Origin: Bacillus alveayuensis
GTDB taxonomy: Bacteria > Bacillota > Bacilli > Bacillales > Aeribacillaceae
DNA: 64,000 nucleotides
NCBI GenBank assembly: GCA_030812955.1
Contig: JAUSTR010000005.1
Coordinates: 1 to 64,000, forward strand
Direction of reading: 5' to 3'
Made by a program: the position numbers and the translations under genes. This document shows positions 29,047 through 38,188 of this stretch, one piece after another (position 1 is the first letter of the stretch; every line of letters starts with the position of its first letter). The notes under the pieces were generated by a model. That model was not told the DNA's origin, searched no databases, and saw only the letters and a program-made list of their open reading frames with translations.

Positions 29047-30405
29047 TTAATCCGAATCTATATAAAAGTTCCTGGCACTATAATACTTGATATTATTGGT
29101 TTTATAATTCTTTTTACCAACGGAAGTGAGAATTTCCAAGACAATATTTCGGTAAATGATATACATAAGCATGATTAACATTACTGATAAGATTTCATTA
29201 TTAATTAAACCAAATAGTGATCCTTTAGAAGAATAGCTCATTAATTCAAATTGAAGAAATATTAAAAAAGCTTTCTTTATAGGTTTAACGGTTAATAGAG
29301 TTTTATAGTATAAGTAAAATGAAAGAAACCCTAGTATAAAAGCACCAAATATTACGCCAACTACTCCAAAATCATAATAAAAATCACCGAAAGGAGTAAT
29401 TGTTATTGGAAATATAAAAGCATGAACTCCTAATGGAACTCCTAATACCGCATGTGCTAATTCAAGTCCTAAGAATGTCACTTCTCCACGTGGATAGAGC
29501 CTTAAAGTAGAAAGAAAGTCGAGAAAAGAATTCCACTGTCCCAAACCAAGTTGAAATCCCTGTAATGGTGTATAATATTCAACTATTTCATAAAAACCCA
29601 TACCAGCAATCGCTGTCATCCGTTCTAAAATGATTTGTGTTGCTTCTCCAGTTTCAACATTTAATATTTGTTTTGTTATTAGTATAGAAATATATATACC
29701 TAATGCAGCTAATGCAGATACAATCATAAATACTTTTTTCTTTATTCTTCTCTGTATTATAAGGGTAGTAAGTATAGCAATAAGAAGTTCAACAATTACC
29801 AAAAAAGCTCCTTTATTACCTAATAATATAAAGCCGATTGCTATACTAGATAGTAAAATTAAAAAGACAGTCTTAAAAATCTTTTTAGGATTATTAATTC
29901 CTAGCCAGTATACGGCTGATATAATTAAAAGAAAAGGAAGTCCAAATTTTAATAACCTTGTAGGTACACCTAGACCATCACTTACAGTGAAACGACTTAT
30001 ATTTCCTTCACTAGATAATAGCGGGATACCTCCTAAAACAAATAATAAAGAGGCTCCAATTATTACTGGAATGGAAAAGCTAAGTAAAACTAAAGCTTCT
30101 TTTTTTTGACTGAAAGTACTTATGTTAAGTTTTGGAATGTTAATTCTCTTGGATGAACGCAAAAAAATATGCTTTGCACTAAAAACTCCAAGACTAAATA
30201 TATTCATTCCGATTCCAAATACAATACTAGGCCTTAAATTGGGATAACCATATAAAAAAACACCAATAAAGCTTAAAGTTAATACTGCTAACATGATATG
30301 AATAAAGCAAAAATTTACACGTGCAAAGAATAAAATCACCCAAGAAGTTAGAAGGATAAAACTCATTAAATATATGTCTTCTAACGCCATAACCCCTAAA
30401 TCCAT
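29047..30405 (-). CDS. wzy: Wzy-type polysaccharide polymerase (candidate)
   Basis: A 452-residue integral membrane protein with roughly 12 hydrophobic segments and a long extracytoplasmic loop (about residues 245-330, rich in Gly/Tyr/Phe: MGFYEIVEYYTPLQGFQLGL). This is the topology of O-antigen/oligosaccharide repeat-unit polymerases, whose sequences are otherwise poorly conserved. It overlaps the start region of the neighbouring GT2 gene by 10 nt and is the only good polymerase candidate in the locus, alongside one Wzx. Function is assigned from topology and context. Confidence 0.75.
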   Translation of the reverse strand: MDLGVMALEDIYLMSFILLTSWVILFFARVNFCFIHIMLAVLTLSFIGVFLYGYPNLRPSIVFGIGMNIFSLGVFSAKHIFLRSSKRINIPKLNISTFSQKKEALVLLSFSIPVIIGASLLFVLGGIPLLSSEGNISRFTVSDGLGVPTRLLKFGLPFLLIISAVYWLGINNPKKIFKTVFLILLSSIAIGFILLGNKGAFLVIVELLIAILTTLIIQRRIKKKVFMIVSALAALGIYISILITKQILNVETGEATQIILERMTAIAGMGFYEIVEYYTPLQGFQLGLGQWNSFLDFLSTLRLYPRGEVTFLGLELAHAVLGVPLGVHAFIFPITITPFGDFYYDFGVVGVIFGAFILGFLSFYLYYKTLLTVKPIKKAFLIFLQFELMSYSSKGSLFGLINNEILSVMLIMLMYIIYRNIVLEILTSVGKKNYKTNNIKYYSARNFYIDSD

Positions 30406-31424
30406 TGCTTGCCCCTTCTCCCTAAAAAGAAATCAACATAAGCACGTATTAAAGCCTTCGCATGTAATAAGTCTCTTTTAAGTAAGTATTTCATAACATT
30501 TAATATTGTTTTTGACGTTTTTAATATAAGAAATAATAAAAATAAGACTCCATTTCTGTATAACTTCATATAGTATAAAAGGTTTCTTCCTGCGTAATAA
30601 AGCTGTATTGGGGAGTCAAGCCCAACTGTGCCTGAGTGCTTATGATAAACTGGTGTGTTTAAACTTACGTATATATTTCCATTGTTATTAATAATCTGAT
30701 TACAAAAATCACTTTCCTCATAGTATAAGAAATAATGTTCAGGTATTAATTTAATAGGTGAAGATGGAGTGATTAACATAGCATGTCCACCTACACTTTT
30801 ACATTTAATCAACTCACCCTTAAATTTTTTAGGAATAGATGTTACCTTCTCTGGTCCCTTTAATATATTTTCTTTTACATATATAACCTCTGCTTCTTCT
30901 GGATTATCATATTTATAAGCAGGAAATCCCATAACAGATATATTCTTACCAGAATTTCTTAAAAGTATATCTATAACATTAGAAATAAAATTTTTAGGAA
31001 TTATGGTATCATTATTGAGAACTAGCCCATAAGCGTTTGGTTCATTTTCCATAATATACTTGATTCCAATATTATTTCCACCTGCATAACCTAAATTTTC
31101 CCTTGTCTGAATTAAAATTAGAGGGTTAGATTCATTATTACCTTTTGTTTTGTCGGTATTCTTTTCAATGTACTCCAATTGTTTATCATCTTTTCGGATA
31201 ATAAATTCTTTGTAATAAATAGGCTTATCCAATTTAAATTCTTTTAACTTACCTTCAGACCATTCTTTTATATATTCTATTGAATTATCACTTGAATTAT
31301 TGTCAACCACAATAACTTGATAGTTATTATAATCATTAGCATAAATACTTTGTAAACACTCAATTGTATCTTTCCATCTATTCCAGTTCAAAACAATAAG
31401 ATAAATTTTATCCACGTGTAGCAC
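30396..31424 (-). CDS. GT2-family glycosyltransferase
   Basis: A 342-residue GT-A fold enzyme. VLNWNRWKDTIECLQSI at the N-terminus, the nucleotide-binding VVDNNSSDNS, NLGYAGGNNIGIKYI, then LVLNNDTIIP carrying the metal-binding D-x-D-like N-D-T, and VGGHAMLI and YYEESDFCNQI (catalytic Glu-Asp) are all features of rhamnosyltransferase-like GT2 proteins (WbbL type). A linker of about 40 residues (KDDKQLEYIEKNTDKTKGNN) interrupts the usual spacing. Given two rhamnose pathways in the locus, a rhamnosyl donor is plausible but not proven. Confidence 0.85.
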   Translation of the reverse strand: MLHVDKIYLIVLNWNRWKDTIECLQSIYANDYNNYQVIVVDNNSSDNSIEYIKEWSEGKLKEFKLDKPIYYKEFIIRKDDKQLEYIEKNTDKTKGNNESNPLILIQTRENLGYAGGNNIGIKYIMENEPNAYGLVLNNDTIIPKNFISNVIDILLRNSGKNISVMGFPAYKYDNPEEAEVIYVKENILKGPEKVTSIPKKFKGELIKCKSVGGHAMLITPSSPIKLIPEHYFLYYEESDFCNQIINNNGNIYVSLNTPVYHKHSGTVGLDSPIQLYYAGRNLLYYMKLYRNGVLFLLFLILKTSKTILNVMKYLLKRDLLHAKALIRAYVDFFLGRRGKQWI

Positions 31425-31440
31425 CTCAATGTATACGCTA

Positions 31441-32547
31441 TTATATTTCTTTAATTACTTTTTCTATTTGATACGCAGCCTTCTCCCATGAAAAAAATTT
31501 ACATCTCTCCAATCCTTTTCTTACCATATCTAATTGAAGATCCTTATTTGTTAGTACTTTTTCAATTGAATAAGCTAATTTTTTTTCATTATAAGGATCA
31601 ACATAAACTGCTGCATCTCCCCCCACCTCTGGTAATGAAGATACATTAGATGTAATTACTGGTGTTCCACATGCCATAGCCTCTAATAACGGTATTCCAA
31701 ATCCTTCATACAAAGAGGGATAAACAAATAATTTTGCCCCACTAATAAGAGCCGGAAGATCGTGGTACGGTACGTAATCAAGAAATTTAACACGATTCTG
31801 TATTGAAGAATCTTTAATAATTGATTGAATTTCTTTAAAATATACTTCGGATTTCGATCCTACTAAAACTAGATCACCAGAATAACTGTTAACTAGTTTA
31901 TAAGCTTCAACTAATTTTTTTATATTTTTATGAGGCAAAATATTACCTACATATAAGATATAGTCGTCTAAATTATACTTATTTTTTACCTTCTTTACTG
32001 TTGAATCATCAATTTTTTTGAAATGCTCTTTATTATATCCACAATAAACCACAGTTATCTTGCTATCATCAATTCCATAAATATTAACAATATCCCTTTT
32101 TGTACTTTCTGATACAGCAATAATTCTGGATGCTCTTTTCAATACTAATGGTATATAATATTTATAAATATATTTTCCATTTTTATAGTAATCTGGAAAA
32201 AGAAGTGGTATTACATCATAAACTATTACAATATAAGGGGTTCTTCCTATAGCAATTGATTCAGGAACTGTAGATAGAACAACGTCACCTTTATTTTTAG
32301 AAACTTTAAAAGGAAAAACAAAGTTATTCCAGAGTAACCTTAGTATATTACCTTTAATCCCTTTTGAAGGAAGTATAGAGGAAGGGATATTTTCATGTTG
32401 ATCCGTTGAAATATCTAGTTCTCCTTTCCATGAGAACACTAGCATTTCATCAGTTATTCTTGAAAGGTTATTAATAATATTTTGTGTATATACACCAACA
32501 CCAGTAGGTTTTTTATCTAATATATTGCCGTTAATAATAATTTTCAT
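31441..32547 (-). CDS. GT4-family glycosyltransferase
   Basis: A 368-residue GT-B enzyme. The N-terminus [20 protein letters not shown] has the KPTGVGVYT acceptor-side loop, and the C-terminal half has [18 protein letters not shown] and the donor-binding [20 protein letters not shown] (E-x7-E). The start was moved to ATG 32547, which follows AGGGAGAG; the longer frame overlaps the upstream gene by 29 nt. Often mannosyl- or rhamnosyltransferases in such clusters; specificity unknown. Confidence 0.88.
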   Translation of the reverse strand: MKIIINGNILDKKPTGVGVYTQNIINNLSRITDEMLVFSWKGELDISTDQHENIPSSILPSKGIKGNILRLLWNNFVFPFKVSKNKGDVVLSTVPESIAIGRTPYIVIVYDVIPLLFPDYYKNGKYIYKYYIPLVLKRASRIIAVSESTKRDIVNIYGIDDSKITVVYCGYNKEHFKKIDDSTVKKVKNKYNLDDYILYVGNILPHKNIKKLVEAYKLVNSYSGDLVLVGSKSEVYFKEIQSIIKDSSIQNRVKFLDYVPYHDLPALISGAKLFVYPSLYEGFGIPLLEAMACGTPVITSNVSSLPEVGGDAAVYVDPYNEKKLAYSIEKVLTNKDLQLDMVRKGLERCKFFSWEKAAYQIEKVIKEI

Positions 32548-32596
32548 AGCTCTCCCTACTATACTCAATAATTTTTGGACAGTTGAGGAATTGTGA

Positions 32597-33874
32597 TTAA
32601 ATCTTGAAACTAAAAAATTGGTCATACTCGTTAAAAACTTTATCTCTACTGTAGTTCTTTAAATAAAATTCTCTTGCATGTTTTGATATTTCTTCATTAG
32701 CTTTTTTATCCCAAAGAATTTTCATTAAGTCTGGAAATTTTGCTAGATCATCTTCAATAAAGCAATTGATACCATTTTCAACTGGTATCCCCTCCATGCC
32801 TATACTTGTCGATATAACAGGTAGTCCATAAGATAATGCATCTAAACTTTTTAATTTAACTCCACTCCCAAACTGTAGGGGGACTAACATAGCGCATGAC
32901 TCTCGAAATACTTCTTCTAGATTTTCAACATAACCTTCTATACTAATATAGTTATTATATACTTCAACAAGTTGGAGCAAGTCTTCATTTGCCCCTTTTC
33001 CTATTATTCTTAACTTTACATTTGGAACTTTTTCTATAACCTTATCCATTTGCGATTCAATAAAATTTTTAATAGCAAATAAGTTATGTGGAATTTTTAA
33101 AGATCCTAAGAATACAAATATTGGATCTCCTTTATATTGCCGAGTCGCATATTTATTAGTTTTATATAATAAAGGCTTTACAGACTTAATATTATTCAGC
33201 CCTGTCTCACTACTTAAAAATAATGCTTCGTCTCTATTGATCAAAAGGTTACAGTCAAATGAATTTACAATCTCTTTTTCCCTTTTCATCACTAAATTTT
33301 TTTCAAAAGCTAATAGCATTTTTTGTAAAAATGTTAGCTTAACAAAAGGTCTTAAAAATCTTGGAACAAATTTAGCAAAGTTCCCTAAAGGATTTAATTC
33401 AACATCAGAAAACTTTTGATGTACTTCTAACATTCTCTTGTACCTAATTGAAAATAAGTCTTCCATATATAAAACTTTTTTTGCCTTAATATTATCTTTA
33501 TCCTCAAAATATTGTCCCACTCTAAAAGTATCTAATATAATTAAGTCTGGATTAATTTGCTTAATTATATTTAAAAGTTTTTTTTGATTAAAAGGAGAAA
33601 AAAGCATGCATTCTTGTATACTTTTTTTTCTCAAAACTATCGCATACCAAAATAAGTTCCACAAGCGTTGAAAAACACCTATTTTTCCAAGTTGAATTAA
33701 ATTAAACGGCAAATGTAAATCCCTAATATTATCTAGACTATCCAGTAAAATATATGCTATATTCTTCTCTCCATACTTTTCAAGTAAATAATTAATAAAT
33801 CCTGAGATAACAACTTTTTTTCCATTATCTACTGGTTTTGGGAAGATAGAACTAATAAACACAACTTTTTTCAT
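32597..33874 (-). CDS. GT4-like glycosyltransferase
   Basis: A 425-residue GT-B protein with an unusual N-terminal domain (VVFISSIFPKPVDNGKKVVI), resembling sugar transferases of the PEP-CTERM/GT4_4 type. The Rossmann-like donor domain has FLGSLKIPHNLFAIKNFI, LRIIGKGA and LVPLQFGSGVKLKSLDALSY, in which GSGVKLK...LSYGLPVIST is the donor-binding segment. It overlaps the upstream GT4 stop by 23 nt, so they are translationally linked. Confidence 0.82.
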   Translation of the reverse strand: MKKVVFISSIFPKPVDNGKKVVISGFINYLLEKYGEKNIAYILLDSLDNIRDLHLPFNLIQLGKIGVFQRLWNLFWYAIVLRKKSIQECMLFSPFNQKKLLNIIKQINPDLIILDTFRVGQYFEDKDNIKAKKVLYMEDLFSIRYKRMLEVHQKFSDVELNPLGNFAKFVPRFLRPFVKLTFLQKMLLAFEKNLVMKREKEIVNSFDCNLLINRDEALFLSSETGLNNIKSVKPLLYKTNKYATRQYKGDPIFVFLGSLKIPHNLFAIKNFIESQMDKVIEKVPNVKLRIIGKGANEDLLQLVEVYNNYISIEGYVENLEEVFRESCAMLVPLQFGSGVKLKSLDALSYGLPVISTSIGMEGIPVENGINCFIEDDLAKFPDLMKILWDKKANEEISKHAREFYLKNYSRDKVFNEYDQFFSFKI

Positions 33875-34967
33875 TTGTTATTGCTCCCATGTAAATTTTA
33901 TACATTGATTTCGCCATATTTTTCGAACTTATTTGTTCAATACGTTTTTGTCCATTTTTTATCAATTGTTTCCTTAAGTCATCATCTTTAGCTATACGAT
34001 TTAGAGCATTTAAGATACTTTCTAGTGAAAATGGATTAACAAAAACGGCTGCATTCCCAGCTATTTCCATCATCGGATCTAAATTAGAAGTAATTACAGG
34101 TATACCAAAAGTAAAAGCTTCTATTATTGGAAGCCCATAACCCTCTTTTAAACTAGGAAAAACAACTGCTTTGGCATTTTTATAATAAGCAGCAATCTCT
34201 TCATCTGAAATCCACCCTGTAAAATATACTTTTTCAGATTCGTATTTTTTACATAAATCACATTCTTTTCCCATTCCAGAAACAATTAATTTATAACCTT
34301 CTAGTTCACTAGCTAGAAAAGCTTTTATACATTTTTCAGTATTCTTATGAGGACTTGTACCTCCTACATGAAAAAAATAATTTTCTTTATTACTTCTAAT
34401 GTTAATTTGTTTATTTTTTAAACAGGAGTAAGTATATTCAACAGGCGTGTATATATAAGAGGATTCAAATCCAAGATGTTTCATAATATCATTCTTTGAT
34501 TTTTTACTAACAGTCACAATTTTTTGTCCATTATCAACTATTCGAGAAACTACCCATTTACGATATTTATTGCCAATCTTTTGATAGAGTCCTACTGACT
34601 TATGACTTTCCTCCATATACATTAGATCATGAATTGTTACAACATGTGATTGAAAACCCTTATTAAATAAAAGCGGTTTCGTATTATATGGAGAGTGAAA
34701 TACATCAGGTTTCATTTTTTTTACAATGTAAGGAATTAGTAATTGTTCCCATAAAGGGAAGGGTAATTTAGGAAACGTGAAATAACTAATTTTCTCAGGA
34801 AAAATAAATTCTTCACTCTTTATTGAGCTCGGTACCATTACACTAATATTTATATTCGTATCGTTAAACTTTCCAAGAGAAAAAAGAAGTTCTTTCACAT
34901 ATCTTCCTAGACCTCTATTCTTATTTAGATAGTATCCATCTATAAGTACATTATACTTTGAAGTCAA
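33852..34967 (-). CDS. GT4-family glycosyltransferase
   Basis: A 371-residue GT-B enzyme. NVLIDGYYLNKNRGLGRYVK starts the acceptor domain (R-G-L-G-R-Y loop), FHVGGTSPHKNTEKCIKAF opens the donor domain, and LKEGYGLPIIEAFTFGIPVI carries the E-x7-E motif. The start is a TTG at 34967, 6 nt after AAGGAGAG; the frame extends upstream but that part encodes the binding site itself. It is the most promoter-proximal intact glycosyltransferase, after a decayed gene. Confidence 0.87.
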   Translation of the reverse strand: MTSKYNVLIDGYYLNKNRGLGRYVKELLFSLGKFNDTNINISVMVPSSIKSEEFIFPEKISYFTFPKLPFPLWEQLLIPYIVKKMKPDVFHSPYNTKPLLFNKGFQSHVVTIHDLMYMEESHKSVGLYQKIGNKYRKWVVSRIVDNGQKIVTVSKKSKNDIMKHLGFESSYIYTPVEYTYSCLKNKQINIRSNKENYFFHVGGTSPHKNTEKCIKAFLASELEGYKLIVSGMGKECDLCKKYESEKVYFTGWISDEEIAAYYKNAKAVVFPSLKEGYGLPIIEAFTFGIPVITSNLDPMMEIAGNAAVFVNPFSLESILNALNRIAKDDDLRKQLIKNGQKRIEQISSKNMAKSMYKIYMGAITNEKSCVY

Positions 34968-35141
34968 TATTAGCTCTCCTTCTTTCAATATTATTAATAC
35001 AGTTTAGATTCATAAGCATCTTTAGAACTTACAAATACTATAACTGTTTTATTTTTAAGTCAAGGAAAATATTCCCACTAATGATAAATTCTAAATCTAA
35101 CTCACCATTTCCTATAACCCAATATTACTCCTCCCACTCAC

Positions 35142-35731
35142 TTACCACAATCCTGTACACCAAGGAATAACAAGAAACCATTGTTTATCATACTCAGTAT
35201 ATTGTTCGACCTCTCTCGGAAGCGGAGGTCTAGCTCCGACTAAACTCATTTCACCTTTTAACACATTCCATAGTTGTGTAAGTTTATCTCTTAATACCGG
35301 CAATTTTGCAATTGCATTTGGTTCATTCGTTGGCTCAAATTCGCCTGTTAACAAGTATTCCTCTTTTAACGGTTGTGGAGCAAATTTCGGATAAATGCAA
35401 GTACTTCCTAAGAACAACAGCTTTTTGACACCATTGCAATGTGCCGCATCAATAACGTTCGTTTGGATCATTAAATTTTCGCGGATAAAGTCCGCTGGAT
35501 ATTCATTGTTGGCAACAATACCGCCAACTTTCGCTGCGTCAAGAAAGCGTATTCCGGTTTTTCTTCTTCAAAAAATCGGTCAACTTGATTTCTATCTCTT
35601 AAATCTAATTCTTTGCTTGTTCTATAAACAAGATTGGTATAGCCATCTGCCTGCAATTTACGTAAAATTGCAGAATCGACTAAACCACGATGACCTGCGA
35701 CATAAATTTTAGATTCTTTTTTCATGTCCAT
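35142..35731 (-). pseudogene. Chimeric relic: GDP-L-fucose synthase N-terminus joined to a sugar transferase C-terminus
   Basis: From 35731 the frame encodes a GDP-L-fucose synthase (Fcl/WcaG) start: KIYVAGHRGLVDSAILRKLQ, RTSKELDLRDRNQVDRFF. After a frameshift near 35545 it continues [20 protein letters not shown] and [14 protein letters not shown]. It is then fused at about 35300 to the C-terminal catalytic part of an undecaprenyl-phosphate sugar transferase ([32 protein letters not shown]), which ends early at CTGLW*. Both parts lack essential halves. It shows that a GDP-fucose gene and a second priming transferase once existed here. Confidence 0.85.
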
Positions 35732-35749
35732 CTCTCCTATGAACTTTTA

Positions 35750-36451
35750 CTAATATGCTCCTTTTTTTGTTAAAACTATCAAAATAGTCTTTAGCAAAAT
35801 TTTTAAATCAAATTTAATAGATTGATTATATACATAATAAAGTTCAATACCTACTCTTTCTGGATAACCAACATTACTTCTGCCGCTAACTTGCCAATAC
35901 CCTGTAATCCCTGGTTTAACAGATAAAAATTTTGAGACTTTCATTCCATACTCTTTCAACTCTTCCTCAACCACTGGCCTCGGCCCTACTAAACTCATTT
36001 CTCCTTTTAAAACATTAATTAATTGAGGAATTTCATCTAAACTTGTCTTTCTTAAAAAACGTCCTAAATTCGTAATCCGAGGATCTTCATGAGGTTCCAG
36101 CTTATAATTATTTTCTACGTATTTTTGATAAAGTTCTTTATCTGCTTTCAGTTTCTCCTCTGCTTTAACAAGCATGGAGCGAAATTTATAAATATAAAAT
36201 TTTTTTCCGTTTTTCCCTACACGAATTTGTTTGAAGAAAATCGGTCCTTTCGAGTCACCGAATAAATAGAAGATGCTAATAATAAAAAAAAGCGGACTTG
36301 TTAAAATAAGTCCAATGATTGCTCCGACAATATCCATTGTTCTTTTTGTAATAGCGTATAGTTTAGATGTATCTTCTAAACTTTGAAAGGAAGTGTATTC
36401 TACACTGTGATTAGAAGCAAACACTTTTTGTACAGAATTCGACTTCGACAA
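35750..36451 (-). CDS. Undecaprenyl-phosphate sugar-1-phosphate transferase (priming enzyme)
   Basis: Transfers a hexose-1-phosphate (galactose or glucose) from UDP-sugar to undecaprenyl phosphate, starting each repeat unit on the inner membrane face. It is a short-form WcaJ/WbaP-type enzyme of 233 residues: one membrane hairpin (IVGAIIGLILTSPLFFIISI, about residues 38-60), [40 protein letters not shown] with the catalytic D-E, VGPRPVVEEE, and KPGITGYWQVSGRSN. The start is a TTG about 8 nt after GGGGGA. No large N-terminal domain, so it resembles EpsL. Confidence 0.93.
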   Translation of the reverse strand: MSKSNSVQKVFASNHSVEYTSFQSLEDTSKLYAITKRTMDIVGAIIGLILTSPLFFIISIFYLFGDSKGPIFFKQIRVGKNGKKFYIYKFRSMLVKAEEKLKADKELYQKYVENNYKLEPHEDPRITNLGRFLRKTSLDEIPQLINVLKGEMSLVGPRPVVEEELKEYGMKVSKFLSVKPGITGYWQVSGRSNVGYPERVGIELYYVYNQSIKFDLKILLKTILIVLTKKGAY

Positions 36452-36474
36452 CTCCCCGTCCCCCTTTATTTCTC

Positions 36475-37350
36475 TTATACTTTCATATCGCTTAATATTT
36501 TCTCCATGAATTGAATAAGATCTTCTCTTAACTCCTGATTCTGCAATGCAAATTCAATAGTCGTCTGTATAAAACCTATTTTCTCCCCAACATCATACCG
36601 TTTTCCTTCAAAGTTGTAGGCGAAGACGCGCTGGATTTCGTCCAGTTTTTGGATGGCGTCCGTCAGCTGAATTTCGCCGCCAGCGCCAATTTTTTGTGCT
36701 TCCAAAAACAAGAAAATTTCCGGCGTCAAAATGTAGCGGCCCATGATGGCAAGGTTGGACGGGGCTGTTCCTTTAGCCGGTTTTTCGACGAAGTTTTTCA
36801 CTTCGTATCGGCGACCGGTTTGTCCGAGCGGCTCGATGATGCCGTAGCGGTGCGTTTCCTCTTCCGGGACAGGCTGTACGCCGATGATGGACGATCTCGT
36901 TTTCTCGTATTCTTCGATCAGCTGCTTCAAGCAAGGCTTGTCCGCTTGCACAATGTCATCTCCTAGAAGCACGGCAAACGGTTCGTCGCCGATGAACTTC
37001 CGCGCGCACCAGACAGCGTGTCCAAGCCCTTTTGGCTCTTTTTGTCTGATGTAGTGGATGTCCACTTTGGAAGATTGCCGCACTTTTTCCAACAGTTCGA
37101 ATTTTTCTTTTTCCGCTAAATTATGTTCAAGTTCAAAGTTGTTGTCAAAATGGTCTTCAATCGCTCTTTTCCCTTTTCCGGTGACAATTATGATATCCTC
37201 AATTCCGGATTCGACTGCTTCTTCTACTATGTATTGAATTGTCGGTTTATCGACAATCGGCAGCATTTCTTTTGGCATTGCCTTTGTTGCCGGTAAAAAT
37301 CTCGTTCCAAGCCCGGCAGCTGGGATAATCGCTTTTCTTACCTTTTTCAA
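36475..37350 (-). CDS. galU: UTP-glucose-1-phosphate uridylyltransferase
   Basis: Makes UDP-glucose, the precursor for galE and for the priming transferase. It is 291 residues: [20 protein letters not shown] is the pyrophosphorylase signature, followed by [29 protein letters not shown] and [11 protein letters not shown]. It begins at a TTG 6 nt after AGAGGGAG. Its GC is higher than that of the downstream glycosyltransferases. It is preceded by a 46-bp palindrome (37385-37430). Bacillus genomes usually also carry gtaB elsewhere, so this is probably a locus-dedicated copy. Confidence 0.95.
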   Translation of the reverse strand: MKKVRKAIIPAAGLGTRFLPATKAMPKEMLPIVDKPTIQYIVEEAVESGIEDIIIVTGKGKRAIEDHFDNNFELEHNLAEKEKFELLEKVRQSSKVDIHYIRQKEPKGLGHAVWCARKFIGDEPFAVLLGDDIVQADKPCLKQLIEEYEKTRSSIIGVQPVPEEETHRYGIIEPLGQTGRRYEVKNFVEKPAKGTAPSNLAIMGRYILTPEIFLFLEAQKIGAGGEIQLTDAIQKLDEIQRVFAYNFEGKRYDVGEKIGFIQTTIEFALQNQELREDLIQFMEKILSDMKV

Positions 37351-37384
37351 ATTGACTCCCTCTTTCTTTCATATTTTTGCTATA

Positions 37385-37430
37385 CGAACCGACGTATGGT
37401 CTATTTGTAAATAGAGCATACGTCGATTCG
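37385..37430. repeat. Long palindrome upstream of galU
   Basis: CGAA-c-CGACGTATG-g-TCTATTT then a GT loop then AAATAGA-g-CATACGTCG-a-TTCG: about 20 paired positions with only two mismatches. No T run follows on either side, so it is not a simple terminator. It lies 35 bp upstream of the galU start, in position to act as an operator or an RNA processing/stability hairpin. Confidence 0.8.
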
Positions 37431-37440
37431 CATGTGGACA

Positions 37441-37475
37441 TAAAAAATAGCCCCTCTTCGCTGGGACTTATTGGC
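37441..37475 (-). terminator. Possible weak terminator after the coiled-coil gene
   Basis: On the minus strand ATAGCC...GGCTAT is followed by TTTTTATG, with a partly paired interior. It overlaps the stop of the coiled-coil frame. Pairing is weak in the middle. Confidence 0.45.
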
Positions 37476-37969
37476 TATACAATTGACTTTTTAATTTTAT
37501 CAATTCTTTTTCTTGTTCAAGTACTTTATCAAGTGTTAACTCCGCCTGCTTCTTTAGCTGCTTCACCGAGAGGTCAACAGACTGCTTAAATTCCGTAATA
37601 TCATTTAACATTACTGCTTGTTTTTGTTTTCCAATACGGATTTCATCCAAGATTTTTTCCTGTGTTTGCTCCACATTCTCTAGCTTTTGTTGAATTTGTC
37701 CAACACTGTTGCCTAATTTTTGTTGAGTTTGCTGAATTAGTTCAACATTGCGGCTTAATTTTTGTTGGACTTCTTGAATTTGTTCGACATTGTGGCTCAA
37801 TTTTTGTTGAGTTTGTTGTATTTGTTCCACATCACTACTTGACTTTTGTTGATTTTGCTCAACACGGTCTAGTCTTTCTCGAATTGGTTATCATTCTTCC
37901 TTCAAAATCAAGCGCAGCAAATCTCTTAATTCCAGACTCATCTTCAACCCTCATTTGCCTTTTTTCCAT
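37468..37969 (-). pseudogene. Coiled-coil repeat protein, probably frameshifted
   Basis: The likely gene starts at ATG 37969 (MEKRQMRVEDESGIKRFAAL) and shifts frame near 37880, after which the minus strand reads RERLDRVEQNQQKSSSDVEQ. It continues as a Gln-rich coiled coil with 14-residue (two-heptad) repeats of the form QQKLS.NVEQIQ.TQ and ends in EQEKELIKLKSQLYSQ. The downstream part alone could also start at 37830 and give 120 residues. I do not recognise a family or function. It follows the structured RNA at 38000-38093 and precedes galU. The 42-bp DNA repeats would favour replication slippage. Confidence 0.6.
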
Positions 37970-37999
37970 TATAACATGTCCAAAATATAGATAAGATCG

Positions 38000-38093
38000 G
38001 GCATCTAACCCGCCCTCACGCCGCGCCATCGACGACAGGCGTCTAAGGCGAATAGGACCGTCATCGTCCTCGCCCACAGCGCGGCCGAGTGCC
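38000..38093 (-). ncRNA. Structured leader RNA, candidate EAR-like (eps-associated) antitermination element
   Basis: A GC-rich 94-nt island in an AT-rich leader. On the minus-strand RNA: GGCA/UGCC closes the ends; GCCGCGC (38079-38085) pairs perfectly with GCGCGGC (38020-38026); GGCGA pairs with UCGCC; GGAC (38066-38069)/GUCC (38055-38058) forms a hairpin whose loop GAUGAC (38060-38065) can pair with GUCGUC (38031-38036) as a pseudoknot. The single G.U wobble is valid only on the minus strand. It lies between a terminator after ywqE and the EPS genes, where EAR elements of Bacillales EPS operons occur. Identity with EAR is inference from position and fold. Confidence 0.65.
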
Positions 38094-38125
38094 TCTATTG
38101 ATAAAGGTAAAGAGACATCACCTGA

Positions 38126-38170
38126 TGAAAAATATTTAGTCGGAAATACCGACAAAAAATTTCCGACTAA
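38126..38170 (-). terminator. Terminator after ywqE
   Basis: Minus strand TTAGTCGGAAAT pairs over 12 bp with ATTTCCGACTAA, followed by ATATTTTT. It begins about 18 bp after the ywqE stop and separates the regulatory trio from the structured RNA and synthesis genes. Confidence 0.85.
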
Positions 38171-38188
38171 AACGAATCATGTAATGAG

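Noticed and set aside
37859..38155. Minus-strand 98-codon frame beginning upstream of the coiled-coil gene
   Set aside because: Its first two thirds translate the structured RNA (GC-rich, paired stems); only the part from ATG 37969 looks like protein.
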